A stretch of 64,000 bases of DNA from Aeromonas popoffii (GTDB taxonomy: Bacteria > Pseudomonadota > Gammaproteobacteria > Enterobacterales > Aeromonadaceae), in NCBI RefSeq assembly GCF_000820025.1, contig NZ_CDBI01000014.1, forward strand, positions 335,380 to 399,379, in the 5' to 3' direction. The notes below the pieces were generated by a model that had not been told where the DNA came from, did not search any database, and worked only from the letters and a program-made list of their open reading frames with translations. Within the stretch, counting starts at the first letter, position 1. Each line of letters opens with the position of its first letter. Shown here one piece after another: positions 8,815 through 17,603 of this stretch. The position numbers and the translations under genes are program-made.

Positions 8815-9264
8815 GATTTTGGGAAGTAACGAGTCTTGATGTGGGGCTGGTGGCTTTACATCAAGCTCAACGGTATGCGGTGCTGCGCAAACAGCGCCGC
8901 GGTACTTTGATGACAGACGACATCAGCCACGCCGTCAGTTCATCATTCGGCAGCATCACGACGACAAGGGAGGTTTCAAAGAAGAAAGCGAGGGCGCCAG
9001 CACGCAAGCGTGTTGATAGACGACCACGACCACAGCCCAACCCAGTACCCGTGACCGCCCATGACAAGGGAAGATGATGAGCCATTGGCTCACTCGGTCA
9101 GATGGATAATGAGTGTCCGTTGTTCTCCCTGATACCGGAGCCTAACCGGTATTAAAGAAACCATACCCCAGCAGTGTCTGTCGTTTCTGCGTGCCTCGCC
9201 CTATAGGCGTATGATCTTTCAGGTTTCTGGCGGCCTCTGCCTGCTTCAGGGTTACCCTTGGATC

Positions 9265-9301
9265 GGCGCGGAGTGTACACACTTACCGCCAGCGGTGACA
9301 A
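9265..9301 (-). promoter_or_regulatory. Candidate sigma70 promoter for speA
   Basis: On the minus strand TTGTCA (9296-9301) and TACACT (9272-9277) are separated by 18 bases, a good sigma70 match. A start near 9265 would give speA a leader of about 670 nt covering all of the inverted repeats above. Predicted by eye only. Confidence 0.4.
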
Positions 9302-9672
9302 TAAAAAATAGTGTTCAAAAACTGCTTTTAATAAGGCGATCAAATCCTGCTACCAATGAGGCTGGCACTGGGATGCCGAGGCTCACCCGCAGGTCATTCT
9401 TGCCCCTGAAAATAGCGCGGGATTGGCCCCCTCGTGCAGAGCCCTTGTGGCACCCCGCTGCACACCTCATAGGGCCTCATGACAACACGCTTAAAAATGC
9501 ATATTTCTCGTCATTTTATTCTAAGTAAAATATCACTAGCCACCGCTTGCTCTACCTTACACGCTTCACACCACATCTTCGCCAAAAAATGTGACAAAAA
9601 CTGCGCTGACGCAATAAGCGCCCCGGCAAGATTGACCACAATGGTCCTTCATCACAGGTTTGAGGCTTGCCA

Positions 9673-10896
9673 ATGGATACCCTGCTTGAGCGCTTTTTGC
9701 GTTACGTGACGTTTCATACCCGCTCCGATGCGACCAATCCCGCCTGCCCCAGCAGCGAAGGCCAGCTGATCTTCGCCCGTGCCCTGCAAGATGAGATGCA
9801 GCAGATGGGGCTGACCCGGGTCACCCTGGACGAGCACGGCTACCTCACCGGCTGCCTGCCGGGCAACCAGCCGGATGCCCCCGCCATCGGCCTGATTGCC
9901 CACATGGATACCGCCGACTACGAAGCCGAGCAGGTGGTCCCCCAGCTTATCGAGCACTATCAGGGAGGGGACATTTGTCTGGGCAAGGGGGATGAGGTGC
10001 TCGCCATCCGTGACTACCGTTTCCTGAAAAATTACCTGGGCCAGGATCTCATCACCACCGACGGCACCACACTGCTGGGCGCCGATGACAAGGCGGGCAT
10101 CGCCGAGATCCTCAGCGCCATCGCCCATCTGCAGGCCCACCCCGAGATCCCCCGTGGCGACGTCTGGGTCGGCTTCACTCCGGACGAAGAGATCGGCCGC
10201 GGCGCAGATCGCTTCCCGCTGGACCGCTTCCCGGCTCGCTGGGCCTATACCGTCGACGGCGGTGAGCTGGGGGAGCTGGAGTATGAAAATTTCAACGCCG
10301 CCAGCGCCAACCTGCGCTTTGTCGGCAACAACGTCCACCCCGGCACCGCCAAGGGCAGCATGATCAACAGCCAGACCCTGGCCGCCCGCTTCCACGCCGC
10401 CATGCCCGCCGAGCAGACCCCTGAGTGCACCGACGGGTATGAGGGCTTCTTCCATCTGGCCCAGATGAGCGGCACCGTGGAGGAGAGCACCCTGCACTAC
10501 ATCATCCGTGACTTCGACGACGAACATTTCGCCGCGCGCAAGGCCGAGATGCAGAGCCGGGTCGCCGCCATGCAGGCCGAGTATCCCAAGGCCCGCATCG
10601 AGCTGACCCTGACTGACAGCTACCGCAATATGCGCAGCCAGATTGAGCCGCACATGCACATAGTCGAGCTGGCCCGCGCCGCCATGGAGGCCGCAGACGT
10701 GGAGCCCAAGATCAAGCCGATCCGCGGCGGGACCGACGGTGCCCGCCTCTCCTTTATGGGCCTGCCCTGCCCCAACCTCTTCACCGGTGGCCACAACTTC
10801 CACGGCAAGCACGAGTTCATCCCGCTGCAATCCATGGAAAAAGCGGTCGCCACCCTGGTGGAGCTGGTGCGCCTCACCTCCGCCTGGCGCGCATAA
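9673..10896 (+). CDS. pepT: Peptidase T (tripeptidase)
   Basis: A 407-residue M20-family zinc aminopeptidase that cleaves the N-terminal residue from tripeptides in the cytosol. Metal and catalytic motifs are present in order: AHMDTAD (about residue 77), TLLGADDKAGIAE (about 137), FTPDEEIGRGAD (about 172), and the C-terminal TGGHNFHGKHEF. Length equals that of E. coli PepT. The ATG at 9673 follows TGAGGCTTGCCA; a TTG two codons upstream is less likely. Divergent from speA. In E. coli pepT is FNR-activated; I did not find a convincing FNR site here. Confidence 0.95.
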   Translation: MDTLLERFLRYVTFHTRSDATNPACPSSEGQLIFARALQDEMQQMGLTRVTLDEHGYLTGCLPGNQPDAPAIGLIAHMDTADYEAEQVVPQLIEHYQGGDICLGKGDEVLAIRDYRFLKNYLGQDLITTDGTTLLGADDKAGIAEILSAIAHLQAHPEIPRGDVWVGFTPDEEIGRGADRFPLDRFPARWAYTVDGGELGELEYENFNAASANLRFVGNNVHPGTAKGSMINSQTLAARFHAAMPAEQTPECTDGYEGFFHLAQMSGTVEESTLHYIIRDFDDEHFAARKAEMQSRVAAMQAEYPKARIELTLTDSYRNMRSQIEPHMHIVELARAAMEAADVEPKIKPIRGGTDGARLSFMGLPCPNLFTGGHNFHGKHEFIPLQSMEKAVATLVELVRLTSAWRA

Positions 10897-10934
10897 GGTT
10901 ATTGCCACATCCCCGCAGGCGGGAAACTAAACAA

Positions 10935-10967
10935 GGAGAGGGAGGCCATGGCCTCCCTCTCCTTTTT
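10935..10967 (+). terminator. Terminator after pepT
   Basis: A perfect 13-bp stem, GGAGAGGGAGGCC with GGCCTCCCTCTCC around a 2-base loop, followed by five T. It lies 38 bases past the pepT stop and may also serve the convergent gene at 11011. Confidence 0.85.
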
Positions 10968-11010
10968 CTATATTGCTGGCAACCTTTGCAGGCGATATGC
11001 CAAGTTGACG

Positions 11011-11319
11011 CTACTCGGCCGCCTTGCGATCCGAGTGGCCCAGATCCCGCTGTGGGGCGATGACATCGCGCACCCGCTGCTTGATCTCTTTGGCCTCGGG
11101 GAAGCCCTCGTCAGCCACCCGGTCCCACACCAGCACGCCATTTACCAGAATACGGAACTCCCCCTTGCTGGCGGGCACCAGCGCCACTTCGCCAAGATCG
11201 CTGTCGAAGGTTGAGAGCAGCTCCTGCGCCAGCCAGGCGGCGCGCAGCATCCAGCGACAGAGGGTGCAGTAGCGGATCTCGATGCGGGGCTTGCTGATGG
11301 GGATTAACGACTCTGTCAT
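11011..11319 (-). CDS. SelT/SelW/SelH (Rdx) family thioredoxin-like protein
   Basis: A 102-residue Rdx-family protein. The redox motif CTLC (in IRYCTLCRWMLRAAWLAQELL, about residues 18-21) is the cysteine form of the CxxU motif of selenoprotein W. The following GEVALVPASKGEFRILVNGVLVWDR is the family core. The biological substrate of bacterial members is not established; a thiol redox role is inferred. Start at 11319 follows GGAGTCACCC. The start codon overlaps the stop of a possible remnant of the upstream SAH-hydrolase-like gene (ATGA), so the two are probably co-transcribed. Confidence 0.88.
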   Translation of the reverse strand: MTESLIPISKPRIEIRYCTLCRWMLRAAWLAQELLSTFDSDLGEVALVPASKGEFRILVNGVLVWDRVADEGFPEAKEIKQRVRDVIAPQRDLGHSDRKAAE

Positions 11320-11407
11320 TGGGTGACTCCATACAAACCGGCCAGCGGGGAAGGGGGATAAAGATGACCCGCCATGTCTGCTGCTCTAGCCAAGAGTGCA
11401 GCCTGGC

Positions 11408-12529
11408 TCACTGGCTGACCCCGTGGAAATCGCTTAGCCAGTGACGGGCTATGGTACGCATGGTTGACTGCGGCAGATCGAACAGGCCAGGGGCCAGGGG
11501 TTGCTGCGCCAGCTGACGCACCCCTTCGATGATCTCCGCCAGCACCAGATAGACATATTCGCCGATGACAGCGCCGTGGACGAAATTGACCGCCTCCCCC
11601 CGGTTGAGCAGGAAGATGGTGCTGCCATCGGGCCGGGTCAGTGCCAGCACATGGGGGCACACCTCCTCGCTCGGCCAGGGCAGCCGAGAGAGACAAAATG
11701 CGAATTCGTCATCGGCCGAGGTGACCGAGGCCAGCATGGCGCCAGGGCGCAACTGCTGCAGATCGGCCAGGTCCAGCGCACCGTTGCCAGTGGAGCAGAT
11801 CACCAGCTCGGCCCGACTGAGCGCCTCGGCCTTGCCCACCAGCTTGAAGCCGTGGGAGAGCGCCTCCACCTGACGCAGCACGTCTGTCTCCACCAGCTCC
11901 AGATGCAGGTTGCGGCACCTGAGCTCGCGGGCGATGCTGCGCCCCACCTTGCCATAGCCGAATAGAGCGGCCTGACAGACGTTGAAGGTGCGGTTTAGCG
12001 TACGTGCCAACGACTCGGCGGAGTAGACCACGCTCAGACCAATCTGGATATCCTCGGCCTGCTTGAGAGGGCTGCGCGCCACCGAGATGACAGGGGTCAC
12101 CAGCACCTCCTGTTGGTAGCGCTGATGGCCGTTTTCGGTCATCTCCACCACCCCGAGGAAACGGGAGCCGAAATACTCGCTCAGGGTCGCCTGGGTTTTA
12201 GCAAAGTAGCCACCTATGTCCAGAATAATCAGCCGTTCATGGGGGGCCACCAGGGGGGCTATGTGCTCTATCACCCCCTGCGGCGTATTGGTCCACTGGC
12301 GGTTAAGCGGCAGCACGGGGTAATGCTGCTGGGCCCAGGTCAGGGTCGGGCCGTGCACTGACTTGGGTTTGGGCAGGATGGCGCCGATCCGCCCGATGTG
12401 ATCGAGGGCCTGGATAAACTGGGGGCGATCGGGAAGCAGGTGGGTAACCAGCAGGATACAGAGACCCTCGAGGCGGCCCTGCTCGGTGAAATGGCGAAAA
12501 AACAGATGCTCAGATCCTTGACTGCGCAA
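11408..12529 (-). CDS. S-adenosylhomocysteine hydrolase-like protein, TTG start
   Basis: A 373-residue protein with an AdoHcyase-type NAD-binding domain: FNVCQAALFGYGKVGRSIARELR (Rossmann GxGxxG, about residue 190), then ELVICSTGNGALDLADLQQL and GAMLASVTSADDEF. It is shorter than true SahH (about 430-470) and its N-terminal catalytic half is poorly conserved, so an enzymatic role is doubtful. The start is a TTG at 12529 placed by a perfect AAGGAGG six bases upstream; farther in-frame codons run into a hairpin. It precedes the SelW-like gene. I do not recognise a specific function. Confidence 0.75.
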   Translation of the reverse strand: MRSQGSEHLFFRHFTEQGRLEGLCILLVTHLLPDRPQFIQALDHIGRIGAILPKPKSVHGPTLTWAQQHYPVLPLNRQWTNTPQGVIEHIAPLVAPHERLIILDIGGYFAKTQATLSEYFGSRFLGVVEMTENGHQRYQQEVLVTPVISVARSPLKQAEDIQIGLSVVYSAESLARTLNRTFNVCQAALFGYGKVGRSIARELRCRNLHLELVETDVLRQVEALSHGFKLVGKAEALSRAELVICSTGNGALDLADLQQLRPGAMLASVTSADDEFAFCLSRLPWPSEEVCPHVLALTRPDGSTIFLLNRGEAVNFVHGAVIGEYVYLVLAEIIEGVRQLAQQPLAPGLFDLPQSTMRTIARHWLSDFHGVSQ

Positions 12530-12563
12530 CTGTGGCCTCCTTAGCGCGCCGCAAACAAGCAGG

Positions 12564-12596
12564 CAAACAGAACCCGGTATCACCGGGTTCTGTTTG
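12564..12596 (-). terminator. Strong 15-bp hairpin between the membrane gene and the SAH-hydrolase-like gene
   Basis: A perfect 15-bp inverted repeat around the loop ATC (CAAACAGAACCCGGT and its complement). On the minus strand it lies about 120 bases past the membrane-protein stop. The U-tract is short (TGTTTG), so it may be an inefficient terminator or a stabilising hairpin just upstream of the TTG-start gene. Confidence 0.5.
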
Positions 12597-12717
12597 TGTG
12601 TCCAGATAATTGAAAAACCTTTTTATCTGAATCCACAGGGGGGCTCAATCTTTATCTATACAGTCTATGACGAAGTCGTCAACTTTCGGGTTAATCGACT
12701 GTTTTTTATGCTAAAAG

Positions 12718-13455
12718 TCAGTACAAAGAGGCCTCTGGCCATACCTTCCACAGACTCAATCCAGTGCCCACTCCCGCCAGCAGGATCAGCACAACCCAAC
12801 GCTGGATCCAGGGCTTGTTGCGCAAGGCCCACTCCAGCAGTGGCAACAGCCAGACCGGCAGCAAGACCGCAAGCGGCACTTCCACGTATTGCCAGGCGAG
12901 CATCTGCATGAAGGCCAGTGCCAACCCGAGCGCGGCAGGCGCCGCCTTAATGCCGGCAAAGGCGCCGAGCAGGGCGCGGAAACCGGCAAAGGCAGCCAGG
13001 GCACCCGCCAACTGGGCAATCAGCAAGCTGCCGTCGATGCCGATCACCAGCGCAAGCCAGATGAAGCCAAGGGCAAAGCCCAGCCCTTCGCGGCAGTCAC
13101 CACGCAGCTCGGTCCACCCCAACCAGGCAATGGCGGGCAGCAATGCCAGCCAGATGCGCGGCTCACTGCTCAGCACAGAGGCCATCCCCTGCCACCACAC
13201 CAGGGCGGAGAGCGCCGCGAACAGCAACAAGGCGGCCCGCTTGTCCGCCAGTTGCGCCGCAATCGCCGGCACCAGCAAGATCAGCGGCAGCCATTGCCAC
13301 GCCTTGGCTGGCAGCCCATAGGCGCCACCCAGCAGGCAGCCCACCAGCCAGAGCGCCAGAGCGCCCCACAGATACCCCAGTCGCGGCCAGCGCCATGACA
13401 GCAAAGCGGCCCCTAAAGGAGCCGCCAGGGTTTGTAGCAGGAGTGCTGCGCCCAT
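12718..13455 (-). CDS. Polytopic membrane protein of unknown function
   Basis: A 245-residue, very Leu/Ala/Trp-rich protein with about seven to eight hydrophobic segments spread over its whole length and few charged loops. I do not recognise a family. Its ATG overlaps the stop of yceI (TAATG at 13453-13457), which implies translational coupling and a shared operon. An envelope or lipid-related role is possible because YceI proteins bind isoprenoids, but that is context only. Confidence 0.75.
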   Translation of the reverse strand: MGAALLLQTLAAPLGAALLSWRWPRLGYLWGALALWLVGCLLGGAYGLPAKAWQWLPLILLVPAIAAQLADKRAALLLFAALSALVWWQGMASVLSSEPRIWLALLPAIAWLGWTELRGDCREGLGFALGFIWLALVIGIDGSLLIAQLAGALAAFAGFRALLGAFAGIKAAPAALGLALAFMQMLAWQYVEVPLAVLLPVWLLPLLEWALRNKPWIQRWVVLILLAGVGTGLSLWKVWPEASLY

Positions 13456-14015
13456 TACTTGCGCACGCCTTCGACGAACAGGTTGATACTCATCTCGTCC
13501 GGAATGCCGGGCAACATGTAGCTCACACCGAAGTCACTGCGCTTGATGGTGGTGGAGGCGTTGAAGCCGCTGCGATAGCCGCCCCAAGGATCCTTGCCCT
13601 CGCCGATCTTGACCAGATCGAAGGCCACCTCTTTGGAGACGCCGTGCAAGGTCAGGGTCCCTTTCAGTACGCCTTTATCCGTGGTGCCCTCATAAGCAGA
13701 ACTGACGAAGGTCATCTTGGGATACTGCTTCACGTCCAGAAAATCGGGGCTGCGCAAGTGTTTGTCGCGGGCCTCGTGGTTGGAGTCCACGCTGGCGGCA
13801 TCCACTTCGAAGCTCGCCCTGGCCGCAGCCGGATTGGCATCGTCCATGCTGAAAGTGCCGCTGAAGGTGTTGAAACGACCGACCAGCTCGGAGAAGCCGA
13901 GGTGCCCCACCTTGAACTGGACAGTGGTGTGAGCCGCATCGACGTCGTAATCGGCCGCCATCAGGGGGGCCGCCATAAACAGGCAGGAGGCCAGCAGGGC
14001 CTTGGTCATTTTCAT
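13455..14015 (-). CDS. YceI family periplasmic lipocalin-like protein
   Basis: A 186-residue protein with a Sec signal peptide (MKMTKALLASCLFMAAPLMA, cleavage before ADYDV) and a complete YceI domain: VDAAHTTVQFKVGHLGFSEL at the start and KRSDFGVSYMLPG near the end. Structurally known members form an extended beta barrel that binds polyisoprenoids. The E. coli relative is induced by high pH. It is translationally coupled to the membrane protein that follows and divergent from a LysR regulator, which may control it. Confidence 0.92.
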   Translation of the reverse strand: MKMTKALLASCLFMAAPLMAADYDVDAAHTTVQFKVGHLGFSELVGRFNTFSGTFSMDDANPAAARASFEVDAASVDSNHEARDKHLRSPDFLDVKQYPKMTFVSSAYEGTTDKGVLKGTLTLHGVSKEVAFDLVKIGEGKDPWGGYRSGFNASTTIKRSDFGVSYMLPGIPDEMSINLFVEGVRK

Positions 14016-14125
14016 CCGTTCGTTCCTTCATATTGGGGGTTCACAACAACAACCAAGATGCTAACCTCCATAGCGGAATAGATAATCAGCGATTTATTAA
14101 AATAATTATCAACTGAGAGTGAAAG

Positions 14126-15028
14126 ATGGACCAGATAGCCGCCATGCGCACCTTCATCAAGGTGGTGGAGTGTCAGAGTTTTACCAAGGCCGCCAACCAG
14201 CTCGGCATCTCGGTCGCCATGGCCTCCAAGCTGATGCAGCAGCTGGAGGAGTCTCTCTCCACCCGTCTGCTGTCGCGCACCACCCGTCAGGTCAACCCCA
14301 CAGAGGCGGGCCAGTTCTACTACCAGCGATCCCAGGCCCTGCTGGCAGAGCTGGAAGAGACCCACAGCCAGCTCACCCGCAACAACCAGCAGCCTCAGGG
14401 CACCCTCAAGCTATCGGTGCCGATGGACTTTGGCTACCTGCACCTCTCCCCCGCCCTGCCGCTGTTTCGTGAACGCTTCCCGGACCTGAAGCTGGAGATA
14501 GAGTACAGCGACCGGCGAGTGGCCCTGGTGGAAGAGGGGTTCGATCTGGCGCTGCGCATCGGCAACCTGCCAGACTCCTCTCTGGTGGCCAAACCGCTGG
14601 CCATGATGAAGCTGGAGGTGTGTGCCAGCCCCGCCTACCTGGCCCGCAAGGGCGCGCCAGAGAGCCCGGAGGATCTCAAGCAACACGACTGCCTCATCTA
14701 CACCCTGACCCAGCCGGACTGGGTCTTCAAACGGGATGGTGAGCAACTGAGCATTCGCCCGCAGGGGTCGCTTCGCGCCAACAACGGTGTGGCCCTGACC
14801 CGGGCCGCCTGCGATCATCAGGGCATCATATTGCAGCCCACCTTCATCGTCGGCGATGCACTGCGCTCGGGGGCGCTGGTGTCACTGCTGCCGAAGTGGG
14901 AGAAGGGGCAAGTGGGGCTCTATGCCCTCTATCCGCACCGCCGTTTCGTGTCGGCCAAGGTGCGCTGTTTCATCGAATTCGTGCAGGAGCGTTATCTTGC
15001 CCCCCACTATTGGGATCGCAAAGAATAA
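14126..15028 (+). CDS. LysR family transcriptional regulator
   Basis: A 300-residue LysR protein: N-terminal winged HTH (MDQIAAMRTFIKVVECQSFT, then AANQLGISVAMASKLMQQLEE) and a type-2 periplasmic-binding-like effector domain (VPMDFGYLHLSPALPLFRERFPDLKLE). It is of the CrgA/AaeR-like subgroup. It diverges from yceI with a 110-base AT-rich gap (14016-14125), so yceI and its partner are the likely targets. The effector cannot be inferred. GAGAGTGAAAG precedes the start. Confidence 0.9.
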   Translation: MDQIAAMRTFIKVVECQSFTKAANQLGISVAMASKLMQQLEESLSTRLLSRTTRQVNPTEAGQFYYQRSQALLAELEETHSQLTRNNQQPQGTLKLSVPMDFGYLHLSPALPLFRERFPDLKLEIEYSDRRVALVEEGFDLALRIGNLPDSSLVAKPLAMMKLEVCASPAYLARKGAPESPEDLKQHDCLIYTLTQPDWVFKRDGEQLSIRPQGSLRANNGVALTRAACDHQGIILQPTFIVGDALRSGALVSLLPKWEKGQVGLYALYPHRRFVSAKVRCFIEFVQERYLAPHYWDRKE

Positions 15029-15042
15029 GCCCGAGCCGGGAT

Positions 15043-15480
15043 TTATGATGTGGAGGCGCCAGACGGTGGCGACCCAGGTTCGGCTGGCTGCGGCAGTTCG
15101 GCCACCAACAGCTGATCGGTCTGCATTATTTGCCAGCGAGGCAGGCGGCGCCGCAAGGTGGCAATTTGCTCTTCGCTCAAGACATAGGGCAGCCTGATGT
15201 GCAGGCAGTGACAATCGAGCATGCCGGCCAACTGCAATATCAGGATGAGATTGGCCTCGTCCGTCTTGTGTTTGTTGATGCGTTTGCCCAGTTCGTGACG
15301 AAAGTGGGTCTCGGGATCCTGGATCATCGCCTGCCAGCCATAACCGAACAGCGGCATGAAGGCGCTAACGATGCCAAGGGCGGTGAGCGGCCGCTTGGGC
15401 GGGTGGTAGAGGGCGTTGAGATCCAGCAGTATGGGCGTTAGATGCAGCTCACGACTGCCGGATAAAATGTTATTACTCAT
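15043..15480 (-). CDS. Conserved hypothetical protein, 145 aa
   Basis: Unknown function. The sequence has a well-formed N-terminal part (PILLDLNALYHPPKRPLTALGIVSAFMPLFGYGWQ split by a short hydrophobic stretch) and a charged middle (GKRINKHKTDEANLILILQLAG), ending in a low-complexity Pro/Ser tail. No signal peptide or catalytic motif is apparent. It converges on the LysR gene with a 14-base gap and diverges from fhs. Confidence 0.6.
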   Translation of the reverse strand: MSNNILSGSRELHLTPILLDLNALYHPPKRPLTALGIVSAFMPLFGYGWQAMIQDPETHFRHELGKRINKHKTDEANLILILQLAGMLDCHCLHIRLPYVLSEEQIATLRRRLPRWQIMQTDQLLVAELPQPAEPGSPPSGASTS

Positions 15481-15546
15481 TGGATAACCCTGTTGATTCC
15501 ACTAGACTGCGCCGCATATTTGACCTGACATGCCAACGAGGTGCTG

Positions 15547-17277
15547 ATGCTAAGCGATATCGAGATCTCCCGCCAGTCCCCCCGTCTTCCCATCCAGGTG
15601 CTGGCCGAACACTTGTGCATCCCGGCTCACCTGCTCAGTCCTCACGGTCACCACAAGGGCAAGCTCAACCTCGGCCTGCTCAACCAACCTGCTGGCAAGG
15701 CGGGCAAGCTGGTACTGGTGAGCGCCATCACCCCGACGCCCCTCGGCGAGGGCAAGACGGTCACGACCCTCGGTCTCTCCATGGGGCTCAACCACATAGG
15801 CCAGCCCAGCATCGCCACCATACGCCAGCCGAGTCTCGGCCCGGTATTCGGGGTCAAGGGGGGCGCCGCCGGCGGTGGCCATGCCCAGGTGGTGCCGATG
15901 GAGGAGATGAACCTGCACCTGACCGGCGATTTTCACGCCCTCACCGCCGCCCACAACCTGGCCGCCGCCGCGCTGGATGCCCGCTTGTTCCACGAGCAGA
16001 AACTGGGCGATGAGTTCACCGCCAGAACCGGTTTACAGCGGCTAGACATCGACCCTGCCAACATCCTCTGGCCGCGTACCCTCGACATGAATGACCGCGC
16101 CCTGCGCCACCTCAGCATCGGTCAGGGTGGCCCGGGCGATGGGGTGGAGCGCACGGATCGTTTCGTCATCACGGCCGCCTCCGAGCTGATGGCCATTCTG
16201 GCGCTGGCCGGCGACCTGAAAGACTTGCGCACCCGCATCGGTCGCATCCAGCTGGCCCTCGATAACCGGGGCAACCCCATCACCGCCGAGCAGCTGGAAG
16301 TCGCGGGCGCCATGACGGTGCTGCTCAAAGACGCGCTGCAACCGACCCTGATGCAGACCACGGAGCAGACCCCGGTACTGGTGCACGCGGGCCCCTTTGC
16401 CAACATAGCCCACGGCAACTCCTCGGTGATCGCCGATCGTATGGCGTTGCAACTGACCGACTATGTGGTGACAGAGGCGGGTTTTGGCTCCGACATGGGG
16501 CTGGAGAAGTTCTTCAACATCAAGAGCCGCCAGTCCGGTATCACGCCGGCCTGCGTGGTGCTGGTGGCGACGGTGCGCGGCCTCAAGGCCAACAGCGGAC
16601 TGCTCGACATCCGCCCCGGCCAGCCCCTGCCCGAGAGCCTGCTGGAGGAGGACTTGCCCACCCTTGAGCAGGGGTGCACCAATCTCGCCTGGCATATCAA
16701 CAATGCCCGCCGCTATGGCGTACCCGTGGTGGTAGCGGTCAACCGCTTCCCCACCGATAGCCAGGCCGAGCTGGCGCTGCTGATGCGCGAGGCACTGCGG
16801 GCCGGTGCCTGTGGCACCGCCATCTCCCACGCCTTCACGCAAGGGGGCGCGGGTGCCAGCGAACTGGCCCAGGCCGTGGTCGCCGCCTGCGAGATGCCAA
16901 GCCAAATCCAGCTGCTCTATCCCGATGAGATGAGCCTGTGTGCCAAGCTCACCACCCTGGTGGAGTGCGGCTATGGCGGACGCGGTGTCCTGCTCTCTGA
17001 CAAGGCACGCCGACAGCTGGCGGCGCTCTCGCGCGCAGGCTGGGATCACCTGCCCATCTGCATGGCCAAGACGCCGCTCTCCATCAGTCATGATCCCGCC
17101 AGGAAGGGAGTACCGACCGATTTCGAGGTGCCCATCGACGAGGTGAGGTTGTGCGCTGGCGCCGGTTTTGTCTATGCGCTGGCAGGTCCCATCATGACAA
17201 TGCCGGGGCTCGGCAGCCTGCCAGCCTACCGTCATATCGACATCGATGATGACGGCGAGATCGTCGGACTGAGCTGA
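15547..17277 (+). CDS. fhs: Formate--tetrahydrofolate ligase
   Basis: A 576-residue enzyme that makes 10-formyl-THF from formate, THF and ATP. The P-loop [16 protein letters not shown] lies at about residues 58-73, followed by [32 protein letters not shown] in family order (shown in parts) and the C-terminal [16 protein letters not shown]. Length is near the usual 555-580. The ATG at 15547 is favoured over an in-frame GTG because GAGG sits five bases upstream. Fhs is patchily present in gammaproteobacteria. A degenerate copy of its 3' end lies directly downstream. Confidence 0.96.
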   Translation: MLSDIEISRQSPRLPIQVLAEHLCIPAHLLSPHGHHKGKLNLGLLNQPAGKAGKLVLVSAITPTPLGEGKTVTTLGLSMGLNHIGQPSIATIRQPSLGPVFGVKGGAAGGGHAQVVPMEEMNLHLTGDFHALTAAHNLAAAALDARLFHEQKLGDEFTARTGLQRLDIDPANILWPRTLDMNDRALRHLSIGQGGPGDGVERTDRFVITAASELMAILALAGDLKDLRTRIGRIQLALDNRGNPITAEQLEVAGAMTVLLKDALQPTLMQTTEQTPVLVHAGPFANIAHGNSSVIADRMALQLTDYVVTEAGFGSDMGLEKFFNIKSRQSGITPACVVLVATVRGLKANSGLLDIRPGQPLPESLLEEDLPTLEQGCTNLAWHINNARRYGVPVVVAVNRFPTDSQAELALLMREALRAGACGTAISHAFTQGGAGASELAQAVVAACEMPSQIQLLYPDEMSLCAKLTTLVECGYGGRGVLLSDKARRQLAALSRAGWDHLPICMAKTPLSISHDPARKGVPTDFEVPIDEVRLCAGAGFVYALAGPIMTMPGLGSLPAYRHIDIDDDGEIVGLS

Positions 17278-17318
17278 TGGAGGATGGTGACTGGCAGCAG
17301 CAGGCCAAGTCACCACCC

Positions 17319-17384
17319 CGGCAGCCTGCCACCGGTTATCGCCATATCGATATCAACGAGGAGGGCGAGATAATCGGGTTGAGC
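17319..17384 (+). pseudogene. Remnant copy of the fhs 3' end
   Basis: About 66 bases that align with the last 66 bases of fhs (17212-17277). GGCAGCCTGCCA is identical; a 2-base insertion follows; the remaining frame reads YRHIDINEEGEIIGLS against [16 protein letters not shown] in the intact gene. It starts 42 bases past the fhs stop. It is too short to be functional and looks like a decayed partial tandem duplication. Confidence 0.75.
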
Positions 17385-17410
17385 CTCCACGCTCAAGATC
17401 GTCAGACACG

Positions 17411-17440
17411 ACAAGGCCCCGCCAATTGGCGGGGCCTTGT
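17411..17440 (+). terminator. Hairpin after fhs
   Basis: A perfect 13-bp stem, ACAAGGCCCCGCC with its complement around AATT. The tract following is only GTTATG, so termination may be partial, but it is the only stem between fhs and the convergent folE unit with this strength. Confidence 0.55.
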
Positions 17441-17554
17441 GTTATGACAGCGATCACCCGTTCAATCACGGGTTGACCGCACCGGTCCATCCCTGAAGGA
17501 CATTGACGGATGACACAGGAGAGATGGCCGACGGGCCCCATGAACAAAAGAGGA

Positions 17555-17597
17555 AGGAGGAAGAAAGGAGGCATACCGCCATGGCAGCATGCCTCCT
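17555..17597 (-). terminator. Terminator after folE
   Basis: On the minus strand AGGAGGCAT pairs with ATGCCTCCT across a 14-base loop, followed by TTCTTCCTCC, seven bases past the folE stop. Confidence 0.6.
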
Positions 17598-17603
17598 GAC
17601 AGA

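Larger units (their letters stand above)
8595..9672. other. 1.08-kb speA-pepT divergent interval
   Basis: No convincing gene. Besides the speA leader duplication it holds several inverted repeats: CTTGATGT/ACATCAAG at 8835-8865, GCGGTGCTG/CAGCGCCGC near 8877-8901, GAGCCA/TGGCTC near 9081-9093, and ATACCGG/CCGGTAT at 9132-9152. A 72-codon frame on the minus strand (9085 to 8867) has poor codon choice and no clear ribosome site. GACCACAATGGTC at 9635-9647 is palindromic and sits just before pepT. Confidence 0.5.

Noticed and set aside
8505..9077. A 190-residue plus-strand frame over the speA leader
   Set aside because: It begins inside speA antisense, and its repeated HIQTIS segments only reflect the 117-bp leader duplication.
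8867..9085. A 72-residue minus-strand frame in the speA leader as a regulatory leader peptide
   Set aside because: Only a weak GAGTGAG lies before the ATG, third positions lack the expected GC bias and no arginine run is present; kept only as a mention in the interval description.
13143..14081. A 312-residue plus-strand frame opposite the yceI operon
   Set aside because: Antisense to a signal-peptide-bearing YceI protein coupled to its partner; no ribosome site.
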